Shown: positions 17,701 to 25,272 of the stretch, one piece after another
Layout: every line of letters starts with the position of its first letter
Numbering within the stretch: the first letter of the stretch is position 1
From: Lentzea kentuckyensis
GTDB lineage: Bacteria > Actinomycetota > Actinomycetes > Mycobacteriales > Pseudonocardiaceae
Assembly (NCBI RefSeq): GCF_002150765.1
Contig: NZ_MUYM01000042.1
Span: 2,047-53,790, forward strand
Reading direction: 5' to 3'
Length of the DNA: 51,744 nucleotides
Notes under the pieces: generated by a model
The model's database searches: none
Seen by the model: only the letters and a program-made list of their open reading frames with translations
What the model was told of the DNA's origin: nothing
Program-made: the position numbers and the translations under genes

Positions 17701-18265
17701 CGATCCACGCGTGCACGGAGGGCAGGACCGACTTCGTGATGGCCGCGATCGCCGCCGCCCCAACGGGGTTCGCCTGTCCGGCGAGGTGTTCACGGGCCGC
17801 GCCGACCAGATCGGCCGCGGAGCCCTTCAGGGACAACGCGCTCTCGATCGCCTCGGCCTGGTCGACCACCTGCTGCCGCGCCTCGGCGGCTCTGGCGGTG
17901 TCCACCGAGAACTCCGGTGCCGGGTCGAAACCGCGCTGCCGCACCACGTCTCTCAACCACGCTCTGGGCATCACCCAGGTGTCCTCGTCGGCGACAGCGG
18001 CCTCGGGTGCTTCGGCGACGGAAGTGGTTTCCGGCTGGAGCACCGCCGGAGCGTCGGCCGAGCCGACCGCGCGGTAGCCCTTCTTCTCCTTCTCCGCCAC
18101 CAGTTTCGCGACGTGGGCCTCGGCTGCCTCCGGGGAGGCGAGCTCCTTGGTCTGGGTCTGGCCGTGCGTGTCCAGTCGTCCGAACCGGACGGTCACCCGG
18201 ACACCGTCCTGCTCGATCTCCCAGAACTTCGCCGAGCCGCCCGACACGAGTTCCCACCTGCGCAC
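14777..18265 (-). CDS. WGR-DUF4132 protein, copy A (YehI/MolR-like)
   Basis: 1162 residues. The N-terminal WGR domain (~1-75: RRWELV, KFWEI, VRFGRLDTHGQTQTKEL, KLVAEKEKKGYR) is the nucleic-acid-linked module also found in PARPs. A linker follows, then the long helical HEAT-like body from ADEDTWVMPRAWLRDVV. The DUF4132 block (~885-1070) includes KRRKDLPKPG, then IQRLERAMVDQRTW and HPLLWHLVRRLVW, and the gene ends with a conserved SELLSELESL tail. GTG 18265 has a perfect GGAGG seven bases upstream. It heads the operon with moxR, DUF5682, VWA and SWIM. A PafBC-type promoter lies 47 bp upstream. E. coli YehI has the same architecture; its activity is unknown. Confidence 0.9.
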   Translation of the reverse strand: MRRWELVSGGSAKFWEIEQDGVRVTVRFGRLDTHGQTQTKELASPEAAEAHVAKLVAEKEKKGYRAVGSADAPAVLQPETTSVAEAPEAAVADEDTWVMPRAWLRDVVRQRGFDPAPEFSVDTARAAEARQQVVDQAEAIESALSLKGSAADLVGAAREHLAGQANPVGAAAIAAITKSVLPSVHAWIADHGLAFAATAAVQYMGLTYSEQWDERRGRLTGVRLHYVRDGFQTSPNEPEGQMLTTVRYAIAVADDEERAAAEAALEELGKTKEHQEVRSYLLPERTDWFAWLCKQGYTRSKWWMLPSSARDVDDFKKAEQSITASASLLYTAVYVLGPAVAPMLAEELDSDIYYQRADGRKQALKVLAALPTDEAFTILLDRLDQKYVRPAVLSAMAAFPARAARLLAERVSNDDMRRLLSAHLMSNPSLEVPAEAAAVLAESAADVVPVASADQLPPLLASPPWLNRKRQVKPVVLKDLRVPQGSVRWEEGEREQWLKCGAEWLQDHHDWRKLLARYQAGTIGYCDNDLFLLAPDDEVRHLLADWQPAYSYGVEEWGKNIAARFGVDAVPALLRHVQTSPGGTGVVLLPFATPDVAAVMADWFARTKQPRRWGVEWLARHREEAARLLVPAAAGKPGIARRNAETALRHLHNLGVDVAAIAEECGARAAIDVVLSVDPLDVLPAKLPVIGEWADTRLLPQVLLADRKHALSSEAAGHLLMTAALSKPGDLYAGLPIAREALDPASLAAFAWAVFEQWQKAGGPSKENWALTALGWFGNDDTVRALAPVIRTWPGESQHARAVTGLDVLADIGTEVALSHLNSIADKVPFKGLQTRAQEKVAQIAAELGLSRDQLSDRLVPRLGLDDAATLVIDYGPRRFTVGFDEQLKPFVLDPDGKRRKDLPKPGAKDDQDLAPLEHKRFTALKKDVRSIASDQIQRLERAMVDQRTWTAEEFRTVLAAHPLLWHLVRRLVWITAEGESFRLAEDRTLANAEDDEFTLPENAVVRVAHPVDLQDTAHAWGEVFADYEILQPFPQLGRPVHLVASAADLLPHLKKYCDVAHPIGKILGLTKKGWVRGEPQDAGVECWITRPFPGGGALVARLDPGIAVGAMDVFPEVSFTDVWFSPSGHGAWSAPQDAPSTFDVGPITVSELLSELESLQS

Positions 18266-18311
18266 TGCCGTACCTCCTGGGACCGGAAAGGGAGTTGATG
18301 TGTGTGCACGG

Positions 18312-18334
18312 ACGTTACTCAGGGGGTCTGACAA
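18312..18334 (-). promoter_or_regulatory. RecA-NDp/PafBC-type DNA-damage promoter for copy A operon
   Basis: Read on the minus strand: TTGTCAGAC, eight bases, TAACGT. This fits the mycobacterial RecA-independent damage promoter consensus tTGTCRgtg-N8-TAnnnT at every strongly conserved position. The expected start of transcription is near 18304, giving a ~40-nt leader to GTG 18265. A second copy lies at 25223-25245. PafBC dependence is inferred. Confidence 0.75.
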
Positions 18335-18373
18335 TTCTTTGCGGTCGGCTTAAAGAACTGATCAGACCCCCTG
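18320..18373 (-). terminator. Strong hairpin ending the copy C/copy B operon, overlapping the next promoter
   Basis: CAGGGGGTCTGA (18320-18331) and TCAGACCCCCTG (18362-18373) are a perfect 12-bp inverted repeat. An inner TTCTTT/AAAGAA pair (18335-18340/18352-18357) extends the stem around a ~11-nt loop. It begins 9 bp beyond the copy B stop, as expected for an intrinsic terminator without a U-tract, common in actinomycetes. Its descending arm contains the -35 element and spacer of the copy A promoter. Confidence 0.7.
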
Positions 18374-18381
18374 CGGCGGCG

Positions 18382-21300
18382 TCACGGGTGGAGAGATTCC
18401 AGTTCGGACAGCAGCTCCGACGTGGTGATCGGGTCGACGGTGGACCGGCCGTTGGCGGAGTAGCTGAGGTCGGTGAACCTGAGCTCGGGGAAGGCGTCGA
18501 TGGCGCCCGCCGCGATACCGGGGTCGAGCGAGGCGACGAGTGCGCTGCCGCCGGGGAGCGGGCGGGTGATCCACCACTCGATGCCGGCGTCCTGGGGTTC
18601 GCCGCGGACCCAGCCCCTCTTGGTCAGGCCGAGGATCCTGCCGACCGGGTGGTCGACGCCGCAGTACTTCTTCAGGTGGGTGAGGAGATCCGCGCCCTGC
18701 GGAAGGACGTGCAGCGGCCGGCCCAGTTGCGGGAAGGGCTGCAGGATCTCGTAGTCGGCGAACACCTCACCCCACGCCTCCAGCACCGCCTGGAGGTCCA
18801 CCGGGTGCGCCACCCGGACGGTGGCGTCGCCGGGGAGTGTGAACTCGTCGTCGCTCGGATCGGCGAGCGTGCGGTCTTCGGCGACGCGGAAGGACGAGCC
18901 TTCGTCGGTGATCCACACCAGCCGGCGCACGATGTGCCAGAGCAACGGGTGACCCGCCAGGACGGTGTGGAACTCCTCGGCCGTCCAGGTGCGCTGGTCG
19001 ACCATCGCGCGTTCGAGGCGGTGGATCTGGTCGGCGGCGACCGTGCGGACGTCCTTCTTCAACGCCATGAACCGCTTGTGCTCCAGCGGTGCGCGCTCGT
19101 CGTCGTCCTTCGCACTGGGCATCGGGAGGTCCTTGCGGCGCTTGCCGTCCGGGTCGACGACGAACGGCTTCAGTTGCTCGTCGAAGCCGACGGTGAACCT
19201 GCGCGGGCCGTAGTCGATCATCAGCGATGCTTCGTCGTCCAGGCCGAGGCGCGGGACCAGCCGGTCCGCGAGCTGGTCGCGGGACAGGTTCAGCTCCGCG
19301 GCGATCTGCGAGACCTTTTCCTGGGCACGGGTCTTGAGCCCCTTGAACTTCACCTTCTCGGCGATGCTGTTCAGGTGGAACAGCGCCACCTCGGTGCCGA
19401 TGCCGGCCAGCACGTCCAGGCCCGTCACGGCCCTGGCGTGCTGGCTCTCGCCCGGCCAGGCGCGGATCAACGGCGACAGCGCGCGGACCGTCGAGTCGTC
19501 GCCGAACCAGCCGAGCGCGGTGAGCGCCCAGCTCTCCTTCGCCGGCGCGCCGGCGTCCTGCCAGCGCTGGAAGACCGCCCACGCGAACTCCGCCAGCGAC
19601 GCGCGGTCGAGCGCGTCGCGGACGATCGGCAGTCCGGCGTAGAGGTCGCCGGGCTTGGACAGCGCCGCGGTCATCAGCAGGTGGCGAGCGGCTTCCGGGG
19701 ACAGCGCGTGCTTGCGGCCGTTCAGCAACACCTGAGGGAGCAGCCGGGTGTCGGCCCAGTCGCCGATCATCGGCAGCTTGGCGGGCAGCACGTCGACCGG
19801 GTCGACGGACAGCAGCGCCTGCGCGCCGGCCGCTGCCTCCGGTGTGGGTGCGAGGGCCACCACGTCAACACCCAGTCCGTGCAGGTGCCGGATCGCGGCC
19901 TCGGCGTTGCGACGATCGGGGCCGGGCTTGCCCAGTGCGGCGGGGAGGAGAAAGCGGGCGGCTGTGTCGCGGTGCCGGTCCAGCCAGCCCAGCGCGATCT
20001 TGCGCACCTGCTTGAGCCGCACCAGCCAGTCCGCCATCAGCGTGGCGACCTCGGGTGTGGCGAAGGGAAGCAGGATCACGGCGAAGCTCGAATTCCCCTC
20101 CACCAGCCGCAACAACGGCGGCAGCGCGTCGAGGCCGAAGCGCGCGGCCAGCAGCTTGCCGGTGGCTTCGGCCCTCCAGCCCAGCCGCGGATCCCAGTCG
20201 GCGAGCAGAGGCCGCACCTCGTCCTCGGGTGCCAGCGCGAACAGCTCGGGCAAGCGATGCCCGGCCCGGCCCTTCTTGAACTCCTCCAGCAGCTGCTGCC
20301 ACGTCTCGCGAGTGCTCCAGTGGCCCGGCCTCAGCCACTCCTCCCGCTCACCGGGCTCCCACACGAGCGACGGCGCGGGCACAGGCACGCCGTCGATCAC
20401 CACCGGCTTCTCCGGCGGCCGCCGGTCGAGCCACGGAGGGTTTGCCAGCAACGGTGGCAGCGCGTTCTCGGGAGCCTCCGGCAGCACCGTGGTCTCGATC
20501 GCGGTGAACCCGGCGGGCGCTTCGAGGTCTGGCCGGCTCTTCAGGTGCACGGTCAGCAGCTGTCGCACCTCGGCGTTGCGGGAAGCGCGTTCGCCGAGCA
20601 GCCGTGCGGCCCGCGCCGGGAACGCGGCCATCGCGGACAGCAGCGCGGGACGCACGTACTTGGTGTCGATCCGGTCGAGGAGAATCGTGAACGCCTCGTC
20701 CGTCGGCAGAGCCGCGAGGACCTTCAGGACCTGCTTGCGCACGTCCGCGCGCTGATACTTGCCGTCCAGCTCCAAGGCCAGCAACGGCGCGACCGCCGGC
20801 CCCAGCACGTACACGGCGGTGTGCAGGACATACGTTCCTCCGACAACGCCCGCATCGGCACGTACGAACTCGTCGTAAGTGCTGGCGCTGCAGGGAAGCA
20901 TCCACCACCGCATCGCGTAGTCCGGCTGTGCGCACGCCTCGTCGAACCAGTCGGTACGCGAAGGCACCAGGTACGCCCGCGTCATCCGGGCGTCGGTCCG
21001 CGCGTCCAGGACTGCCTCCGCCGCCTCGCGCTCGGCGTCGTCGGCGACGGCCAGGGCGTATCGCAGTGCCATGAGCATCTGGCCCTGCGTGCTCGCGGAG
21101 GTGATGTGCACGGCGGTGCCGTGCCGGTGCAGGCGCGGATCGCACCACCCGCCCGTCCTGGAGTCCCACATCGCGGAGGCGCTGATGCCCATGGACTCGA
21201 CCAACGCTTCCGTTGCGAACGCCAGGCCGTGGTCGGCGATCCACTGGTGCACCGACGCCAGGTCGCACCTGGTCATGACGGCGATCGCCGCCACACCAAC

Positions 21301-21537
21301 GGGATTCGCCTGACCGGCGAGGTGTTCCCGCACGGCATGCACCAGGTCGGGATCGGAGTCCGGCTCGGCCAGCAGCCGGTCGAGCGTGGCGACCTGCTGG
21401 ACCGCGCGTTGCCGCGCCTGGCCGGCCAGCTCCGGGTCGACCGAGAAGACCGGCGCCGGATCGAAACCGCGCTGCCGCACCACGTCCCGCAGCCACGTCC
21501 TGGGCATGACCCACGTGTCCTCGTCGGCCACCAGCAC
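18382..21537 (-). CDS. DUF4132 protein, copy B, lacking the WGR domain
   Basis: 1051 residues. From residue 3 onward it aligns with copy A beyond the latter's WGR domain and linker (VADEDTWVMPRTWLRDVVRQ is nearly identical). It carries the same helical body, the DUF4132 block (QIHRLERAMVDQRTW, HPLLWHIVRRLVW) and the SELLSELESL tail. The WPSG-like loop before the tail is shortened. The start is GTG 21537, with GGAGG seven bases upstream in the context GGAGGTACGGC-GTG, the same leader as copy A. It therefore looks like a copy A duplicate in which the leader was joined directly to the post-WGR segment. It is 32 bp downstream of copy C, with no promoter seen, so it is probably co-transcribed. Confidence 0.88.
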   Translation of the reverse strand: MLVADEDTWVMPRTWLRDVVRQRGFDPAPVFSVDPELAGQARQRAVQQVATLDRLLAEPDSDPDLVHAVREHLAGQANPVGVAAIAVMTRCDLASVHQWIADHGLAFATEALVESMGISASAMWDSRTGGWCDPRLHRHGTAVHITSASTQGQMLMALRYALAVADDAEREAAEAVLDARTDARMTRAYLVPSRTDWFDEACAQPDYAMRWWMLPCSASTYDEFVRADAGVVGGTYVLHTAVYVLGPAVAPLLALELDGKYQRADVRKQVLKVLAALPTDEAFTILLDRIDTKYVRPALLSAMAAFPARAARLLGERASRNAEVRQLLTVHLKSRPDLEAPAGFTAIETTVLPEAPENALPPLLANPPWLDRRPPEKPVVIDGVPVPAPSLVWEPGEREEWLRPGHWSTRETWQQLLEEFKKGRAGHRLPELFALAPEDEVRPLLADWDPRLGWRAEATGKLLAARFGLDALPPLLRLVEGNSSFAVILLPFATPEVATLMADWLVRLKQVRKIALGWLDRHRDTAARFLLPAALGKPGPDRRNAEAAIRHLHGLGVDVVALAPTPEAAAGAQALLSVDPVDVLPAKLPMIGDWADTRLLPQVLLNGRKHALSPEAARHLLMTAALSKPGDLYAGLPIVRDALDRASLAEFAWAVFQRWQDAGAPAKESWALTALGWFGDDSTVRALSPLIRAWPGESQHARAVTGLDVLAGIGTEVALFHLNSIAEKVKFKGLKTRAQEKVSQIAAELNLSRDQLADRLVPRLGLDDEASLMIDYGPRRFTVGFDEQLKPFVVDPDGKRRKDLPMPSAKDDDERAPLEHKRFMALKKDVRTVAADQIHRLERAMVDQRTWTAEEFHTVLAGHPLLWHIVRRLVWITDEGSSFRVAEDRTLADPSDDEFTLPGDATVRVAHPVDLQAVLEAWGEVFADYEILQPFPQLGRPLHVLPQGADLLTHLKKYCGVDHPVGRILGLTKRGWVRGEPQDAGIEWWITRPLPGGSALVASLDPGIAAGAIDAFPELRFTDLSYSANGRSTVDPITTSELLSELESLHP

Positions 21538-21569
21538 CGCCGTACCTCCTGAGTCTTTCGGTCGCGGGT

Positions 21570-24500
21570 TCACGAGTGCAGCGATTCCAGTTCCGAGAGG
21601 AGCTCGGAGGCGGTGACGGCGTCCACGTCGAAGTGGGCAGGGCCGCCTCCCCGAGGCGCGCTCCAGTCGCCTTCGCCACTCGGCGAGTACCAGATGTCGG
21701 CGAACGAGAGTTCGGGGGACAGGTCGACCATGCCCACCGTGATCCCGGGATCCAGGGAGGCGACCAGGGCGCCGCCGCCGGGGAGAGGACGGGTGATCCA
21801 CGCTTCGCACCCGTTGTCCTGGGGTTCGCCGCGCACCCAGCCCCGCTTCGTGAGACCGAGGACCTTGCCCACCGCCACGGTGTGACCGACGTACTTCCGC
21901 AGCTGCGCGACGTTGTCCTCGCCGGGGGTGAAGGCGAACGTCGGACGGCTGAGCTGCGGGAAGGGTTGCAGGATCTCGTAGTCCGCGAACAGCTCGCCCC
22001 ACAGCGGCAGCGTCGCGGCCAGGTCCACCGGGTGGGCCACCCGGATGGTGGCGTCCGCGGGCAACGTCACCTCGTCGTCCTCGGGGCCGGCCAGCGTGCG
22101 GTCCTCGGCGAGGCGGAAGGTCAGGCCCGCGTCGGTGATCCAGACGAGGCGGCGGACCAGGTGCCAGAGCAGGGGATGGGCCACCAGCACCGTGGTGAAC
22201 TCCTCGGTGGTCCAGGTGCGTTGGTCGACCATCGAGCGTTCCAGCCGGTGGATCTGGTCTGCGGCGACCGTGCGGACGTCCTTCTTCACCGTGGCGAAGC
22301 GTTTGTGTTCCGCCGGGGCCAGCGTCTGGTCGTCCTTCGCGCCCGGTTTCGGGAGGTCCTTGCGGTGCTTGCCGTCGGCGTCGAGGACGTAGGGCTTGAG
22401 CTGTTCGTCGAAGCCGACGGTGAACTGGCGGGGCCCGTAGTCGATCACCAAGGCGGCGGCGTCGTCCAGGCCGAGACGGGGGACGAGGCGATCGGACAGC
22501 TGGTCGCGGCTCAGGCCCAGGGCCGCGGCGATGTCGGACACCTTCTCCTGCGCGCGGGCCTTGAGCCCCTTGAACTTCACCCGTTCCGCGATGCTGTTCA
22601 GGTGGGTCAGGGCCACCTCGGTGCCGATCTGCGCGAGCACGTCCAGCCCGGCGACGGCTCTGGCGTGCTGGCTCTCGCCCGGCCACGCGCGGATCAGCGG
22701 GGCGAGCCGGCGCACCGTGTCGTCGTCGCCGAACCAGCCGAGGGCGGTGAGGACCCAGGAGTCCTTGGCCGGCGCGTCGACGTCCTGCCAGCGACCGAAG
22801 ACCGCCCAGGCGAACTCCGCCAGCGACGCGCGGTCGCACGCCTCGACGGCCAGCGCAAGACCGGGATAGACGGCGTCCTGTTTGGACAGTGCGGCCGTCA
22901 TCAGGAGGTTCTTGGCGGCGTCCACCGGCAACGCGGTGGCGCGGTCCGCGAGCAGCACCTGGGGAAGCAGGCGCGAGTCGGCCCAGGCGCCGATCACCGG
23001 CAGCTTCGCGGGCAGGACGTCGAGCGGGTCGATCTCGATCAGCGCGCGGATCGCCGCGCCCGCCTCGGCGCTGTGCGACGCGGCGATCGCGACGACGTCG
23101 ACGCCGGTCTCCAGGTGGAGGTGACGAAGCGCCGCCTCGGCGTTGTGACGCCTGGGGCCCGCCGGTCCCAGCGCGGGCGGCAGGAGCAGGCGAGCGGCGG
23201 TCTCGCCGTGGCGGGCCAGCCAGGAGACGGCGAACGCGCGGGCCGTTTTGAGGCGCACCAACCAGTCCGCCATCAGCGCGGCCACCTCGGGCGTGGCGAA
23301 CGGGAGCAGCACCACACCGGACACGTGCGGGTTGCTCGCGGCCAGCCGCAGCATCGCGGGCAGGGCGTCCATCCCGAACCGCGCCGTGATCCGCCTGCCC
23401 CAGCTCTCGCTGCCCCAGGTGTCGCTGGGCACCCAGTCGGCGAGCAGCGGCCGCGCGAGCGCCTCCGGGCCGGCCTCGAACAGCCGGTGGTCGTGGTAGC
23501 GGCCGTCCCGGGCCTTGATCGCGGCTGCCAGCGCCTTCCAGTTCTGGACCTGCCCGGACCACCAGCCCCTGAGCTCCCGCCACTCCTCCCGTTCGCCGGG
23601 CAGCCACGCGAGCTGGGCGGGCGGCACCGGAACGTCCTTCAGCACCACGGGTTTCGGCTGCGGGCGGCGGTGCTCCCAGGGCGGCCGGGCGAGCACCCCC
23701 GGCAGGGCCTCGGCCGGCGCGTCCGGCAGCGGGCCGGGCAACTGGAGGTTCGGTGGCAGCTGGAGATGCGGGTGCGTCATCAGGTGCACGCGCAGCAGAT
23801 GGCGGACGTCCGGGTCGCTGTCCACGCGCGGCGCCATCAGCCGGACGGCTCGCGCCGGGAACGCCTCCATCGCGGACAGCAGCGCGGGACGCACGTACCG
23901 TTCCCGCACCCTGTTCAGCAGCATCAGGAACGCCTCGTCGGTCGGCAGCGCCGCGAGCACCTCGAGCGCCAGCTTCCGGCACTCGGACGACCACTCGACC
24001 TTCGCGCGCAGCTCCGCGTCGAGCACCGGTGCGAGGTCGGGCCCCAGGACGTACAGCGCGGTGTAAATGCCGCGTGGCGACCAGATCAGGTGCCCGTGGC
24101 CCAGACGGCTGAGCTGCTCCACCGTGCTGGCGGCGCTGTGCACCATCCAGTACGAGCCCGACTGGACGAGGTTCGCCTCCTCGAACCAGTCGCGCCGCGT
24201 CGGGGCGAGAAAGGCCCGCGCGACCTGCCCGAACGTCGTGGTGCCGACCTTGTCGAGCTCGGCCAGCGCCGCCTCGTAGGTGGCGTCGTCGGCGACCGCC
24301 AGCGCCGTGCGAACGTCGATCAGGGTGATGGCCTCGTAGGCCTGGTCGCCGAGATGGTGCGGCAGGGACACCTTCAGGTGGTGGCCGTACCAGTCCCCGG
24401 TCTGCCAGTCCTTCCAGTTCTGGATCACCGTCATCGCGTAGTGCACGGCCGCCGCCGCGGCGAACGGCAGACCGAACTCCTCGATGAACCAGTGCGCGGG

Positions 24501-25181
24501 CGAGGTGGAACTGATCGGCACGCTCGCGAGCACCGCGGCACCCAGCGGGTCGGGCCGACCGGCGAGGTGGTCCCGCAGCGCGCGCACCAGGTCCTGGTCC
24601 GAGTCCGGATGGGACAGCACTTCGGCGACCCGGTCGGCGTACTTGGCGATCTCGTCGCGCAGAGTCTGCGCTTTGGCGGGGTCGACCTCGAACTTCGGCC
24701 ACGGTCTCACGTCTCTTCGGCGCAACGCCTGCCGGAGCCAGTCGGCGGGCATGATCCAGGTTTCCTCGTCGGGAGGAGGTTCGGTGGGATCAGCCTTGGT
24801 GGGAAGGAGTGCGGGCGCGGCAGGGGGTGCGGTGGGAGCTGGTGGGATGGCGGTGGTCTGCGGCGTGGCCTGAGCTGGCGGTGTGGTGGCGGCGGAAACC
24901 TCCGACGCGTCGGTAGTTGAGAGCGTTGCGGAAGCCGACGCCGCGGCGGGGATGGCCGATGGCGTCGCAGCGTCGTCGGTGACGGTGCGGTAGCCCTTCT
25001 TCTCCTTCTCCGCCACCAGTTTCGCGACGTGTGCGGTCGCGGCCTCGGCGGTGGCCAGCTCCTTCGTCCTGGTCTGGCCTGCCGTCCCCAGCCGTCCGAA
25101 CCGGACGGTCACCGCGGAGCCGTCCCGCTCGACCTCCCAGAACTTCGCGGAACCGTCCGCGACGAGCTCCCACCTGCGCAC
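21570..25181 (-). CDS. WGR-DUF4132 protein, copy C
   Basis: 1203 residues. WGR domain ~1-70 (RRWELVADGSAKFWEVERDG; VRFGRLGTAGQTRTKEL; EKEKKGYR). A ~75-residue linker rich in Ala, Thr and Pro follows, then a helical body that is more diverged from copies A and B (PDEETWIMPADWLRQALRR). The C-terminal third is strongly conserved with the other copies (IDYGPRQFTVGFDEQLKPY; QIHRLERSMVDQRTW; SELLSELESLHS). The start is GTG 25181 with GGGGG upstream, in the same GGTACGGCAGTG context as copy A. It heads a two-gene unit with copy B under its own PafBC-type promoter. WGR suggests nucleic-acid engagement; no catalytic motif is recognised. Confidence 0.9.
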   Translation of the reverse strand: MRRWELVADGSAKFWEVERDGSAVTVRFGRLGTAGQTRTKELATAEAATAHVAKLVAEKEKKGYRTVTDDAATPSAIPAAASASATLSTTDASEVSAATTPPAQATPQTTAIPPAPTAPPAAPALLPTKADPTEPPPDEETWIMPADWLRQALRRRDVRPWPKFEVDPAKAQTLRDEIAKYADRVAEVLSHPDSDQDLVRALRDHLAGRPDPLGAAVLASVPISSTSPAHWFIEEFGLPFAAAAAVHYAMTVIQNWKDWQTGDWYGHHLKVSLPHHLGDQAYEAITLIDVRTALAVADDATYEAALAELDKVGTTTFGQVARAFLAPTRRDWFEEANLVQSGSYWMVHSAASTVEQLSRLGHGHLIWSPRGIYTALYVLGPDLAPVLDAELRAKVEWSSECRKLALEVLAALPTDEAFLMLLNRVRERYVRPALLSAMEAFPARAVRLMAPRVDSDPDVRHLLRVHLMTHPHLQLPPNLQLPGPLPDAPAEALPGVLARPPWEHRRPQPKPVVLKDVPVPPAQLAWLPGEREEWRELRGWWSGQVQNWKALAAAIKARDGRYHDHRLFEAGPEALARPLLADWVPSDTWGSESWGRRITARFGMDALPAMLRLAASNPHVSGVVLLPFATPEVAALMADWLVRLKTARAFAVSWLARHGETAARLLLPPALGPAGPRRHNAEAALRHLHLETGVDVVAIAASHSAEAGAAIRALIEIDPLDVLPAKLPVIGAWADSRLLPQVLLADRATALPVDAAKNLLMTAALSKQDAVYPGLALAVEACDRASLAEFAWAVFGRWQDVDAPAKDSWVLTALGWFGDDDTVRRLAPLIRAWPGESQHARAVAGLDVLAQIGTEVALTHLNSIAERVKFKGLKARAQEKVSDIAAALGLSRDQLSDRLVPRLGLDDAAALVIDYGPRQFTVGFDEQLKPYVLDADGKHRKDLPKPGAKDDQTLAPAEHKRFATVKKDVRTVAADQIHRLERSMVDQRTWTTEEFTTVLVAHPLLWHLVRRLVWITDAGLTFRLAEDRTLAGPEDDEVTLPADATIRVAHPVDLAATLPLWGELFADYEILQPFPQLSRPTFAFTPGEDNVAQLRKYVGHTVAVGKVLGLTKRGWVRGEPQDNGCEAWITRPLPGGGALVASLDPGITVGMVDLSPELSFADIWYSPSGEGDWSAPRGGGPAHFDVDAVTASELLSELESLHS

Positions 25182-25222
25182 TGCCGTACCCCCTGAGCCG
25201 GGCCCGAAGCTGACAGGAACGG

Positions 25223-25245
25223 ACCGTACTCAGGGGGTCTGACAG
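25223..25245 (-). promoter_or_regulatory. RecA-NDp/PafBC-type DNA-damage promoter for copy C/B operon
   Basis: Minus strand: CTGTCAGAC, eight bases (CCCCTGAG), TACGGT. The N8 spacer and the TGTCAGAC core are identical to the copy A promoter at 18312-18334, and the TAnnnT -10 is kept. It lies 42 bp upstream of GTG 25181. No companion inverted arm is present here, so the motif is conserved independently of the hairpin. Confidence 0.75.
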
Positions 25246-25272
25246 TTTTGGTCGATCAGGGGAAATCGCTGG

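Noticed and set aside
14876..18298. An 1140-codon open frame on the plus strand opposite copy A
   Set aside because: It is the complementary frame of a high-GC gene. It is His/Arg/Gly/Gln-rich with no domain, while the minus strand shows WGR and DUF4132 motifs.
18382..24702. A continuous 2106-codon minus-strand frame suggesting a giant DUF4132 fusion
   Set aside because: Upstream of 21537 it runs out of frame with copy C and reads as Arg/Gly/Pro-rich nonsense; copy B has its own GGAGG and GTG.
17917..24920. Two further >1100-codon plus-strand open frames across copies A-C
   Set aside because: Same GC-bias shadows; they cross operon boundaries, promoters and the terminator hairpin, and their composition is not protein-like.
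8601..25245. The island as a classical MoxR-VWA conflict (VMAP-type) or other defence system
   Set aside because: No trypsin-like protease, toxin effector, nuclease or typical defence neighbour is present, and the family set matches the housekeeping-like yeh cluster. A defence role is left open but not claimed.
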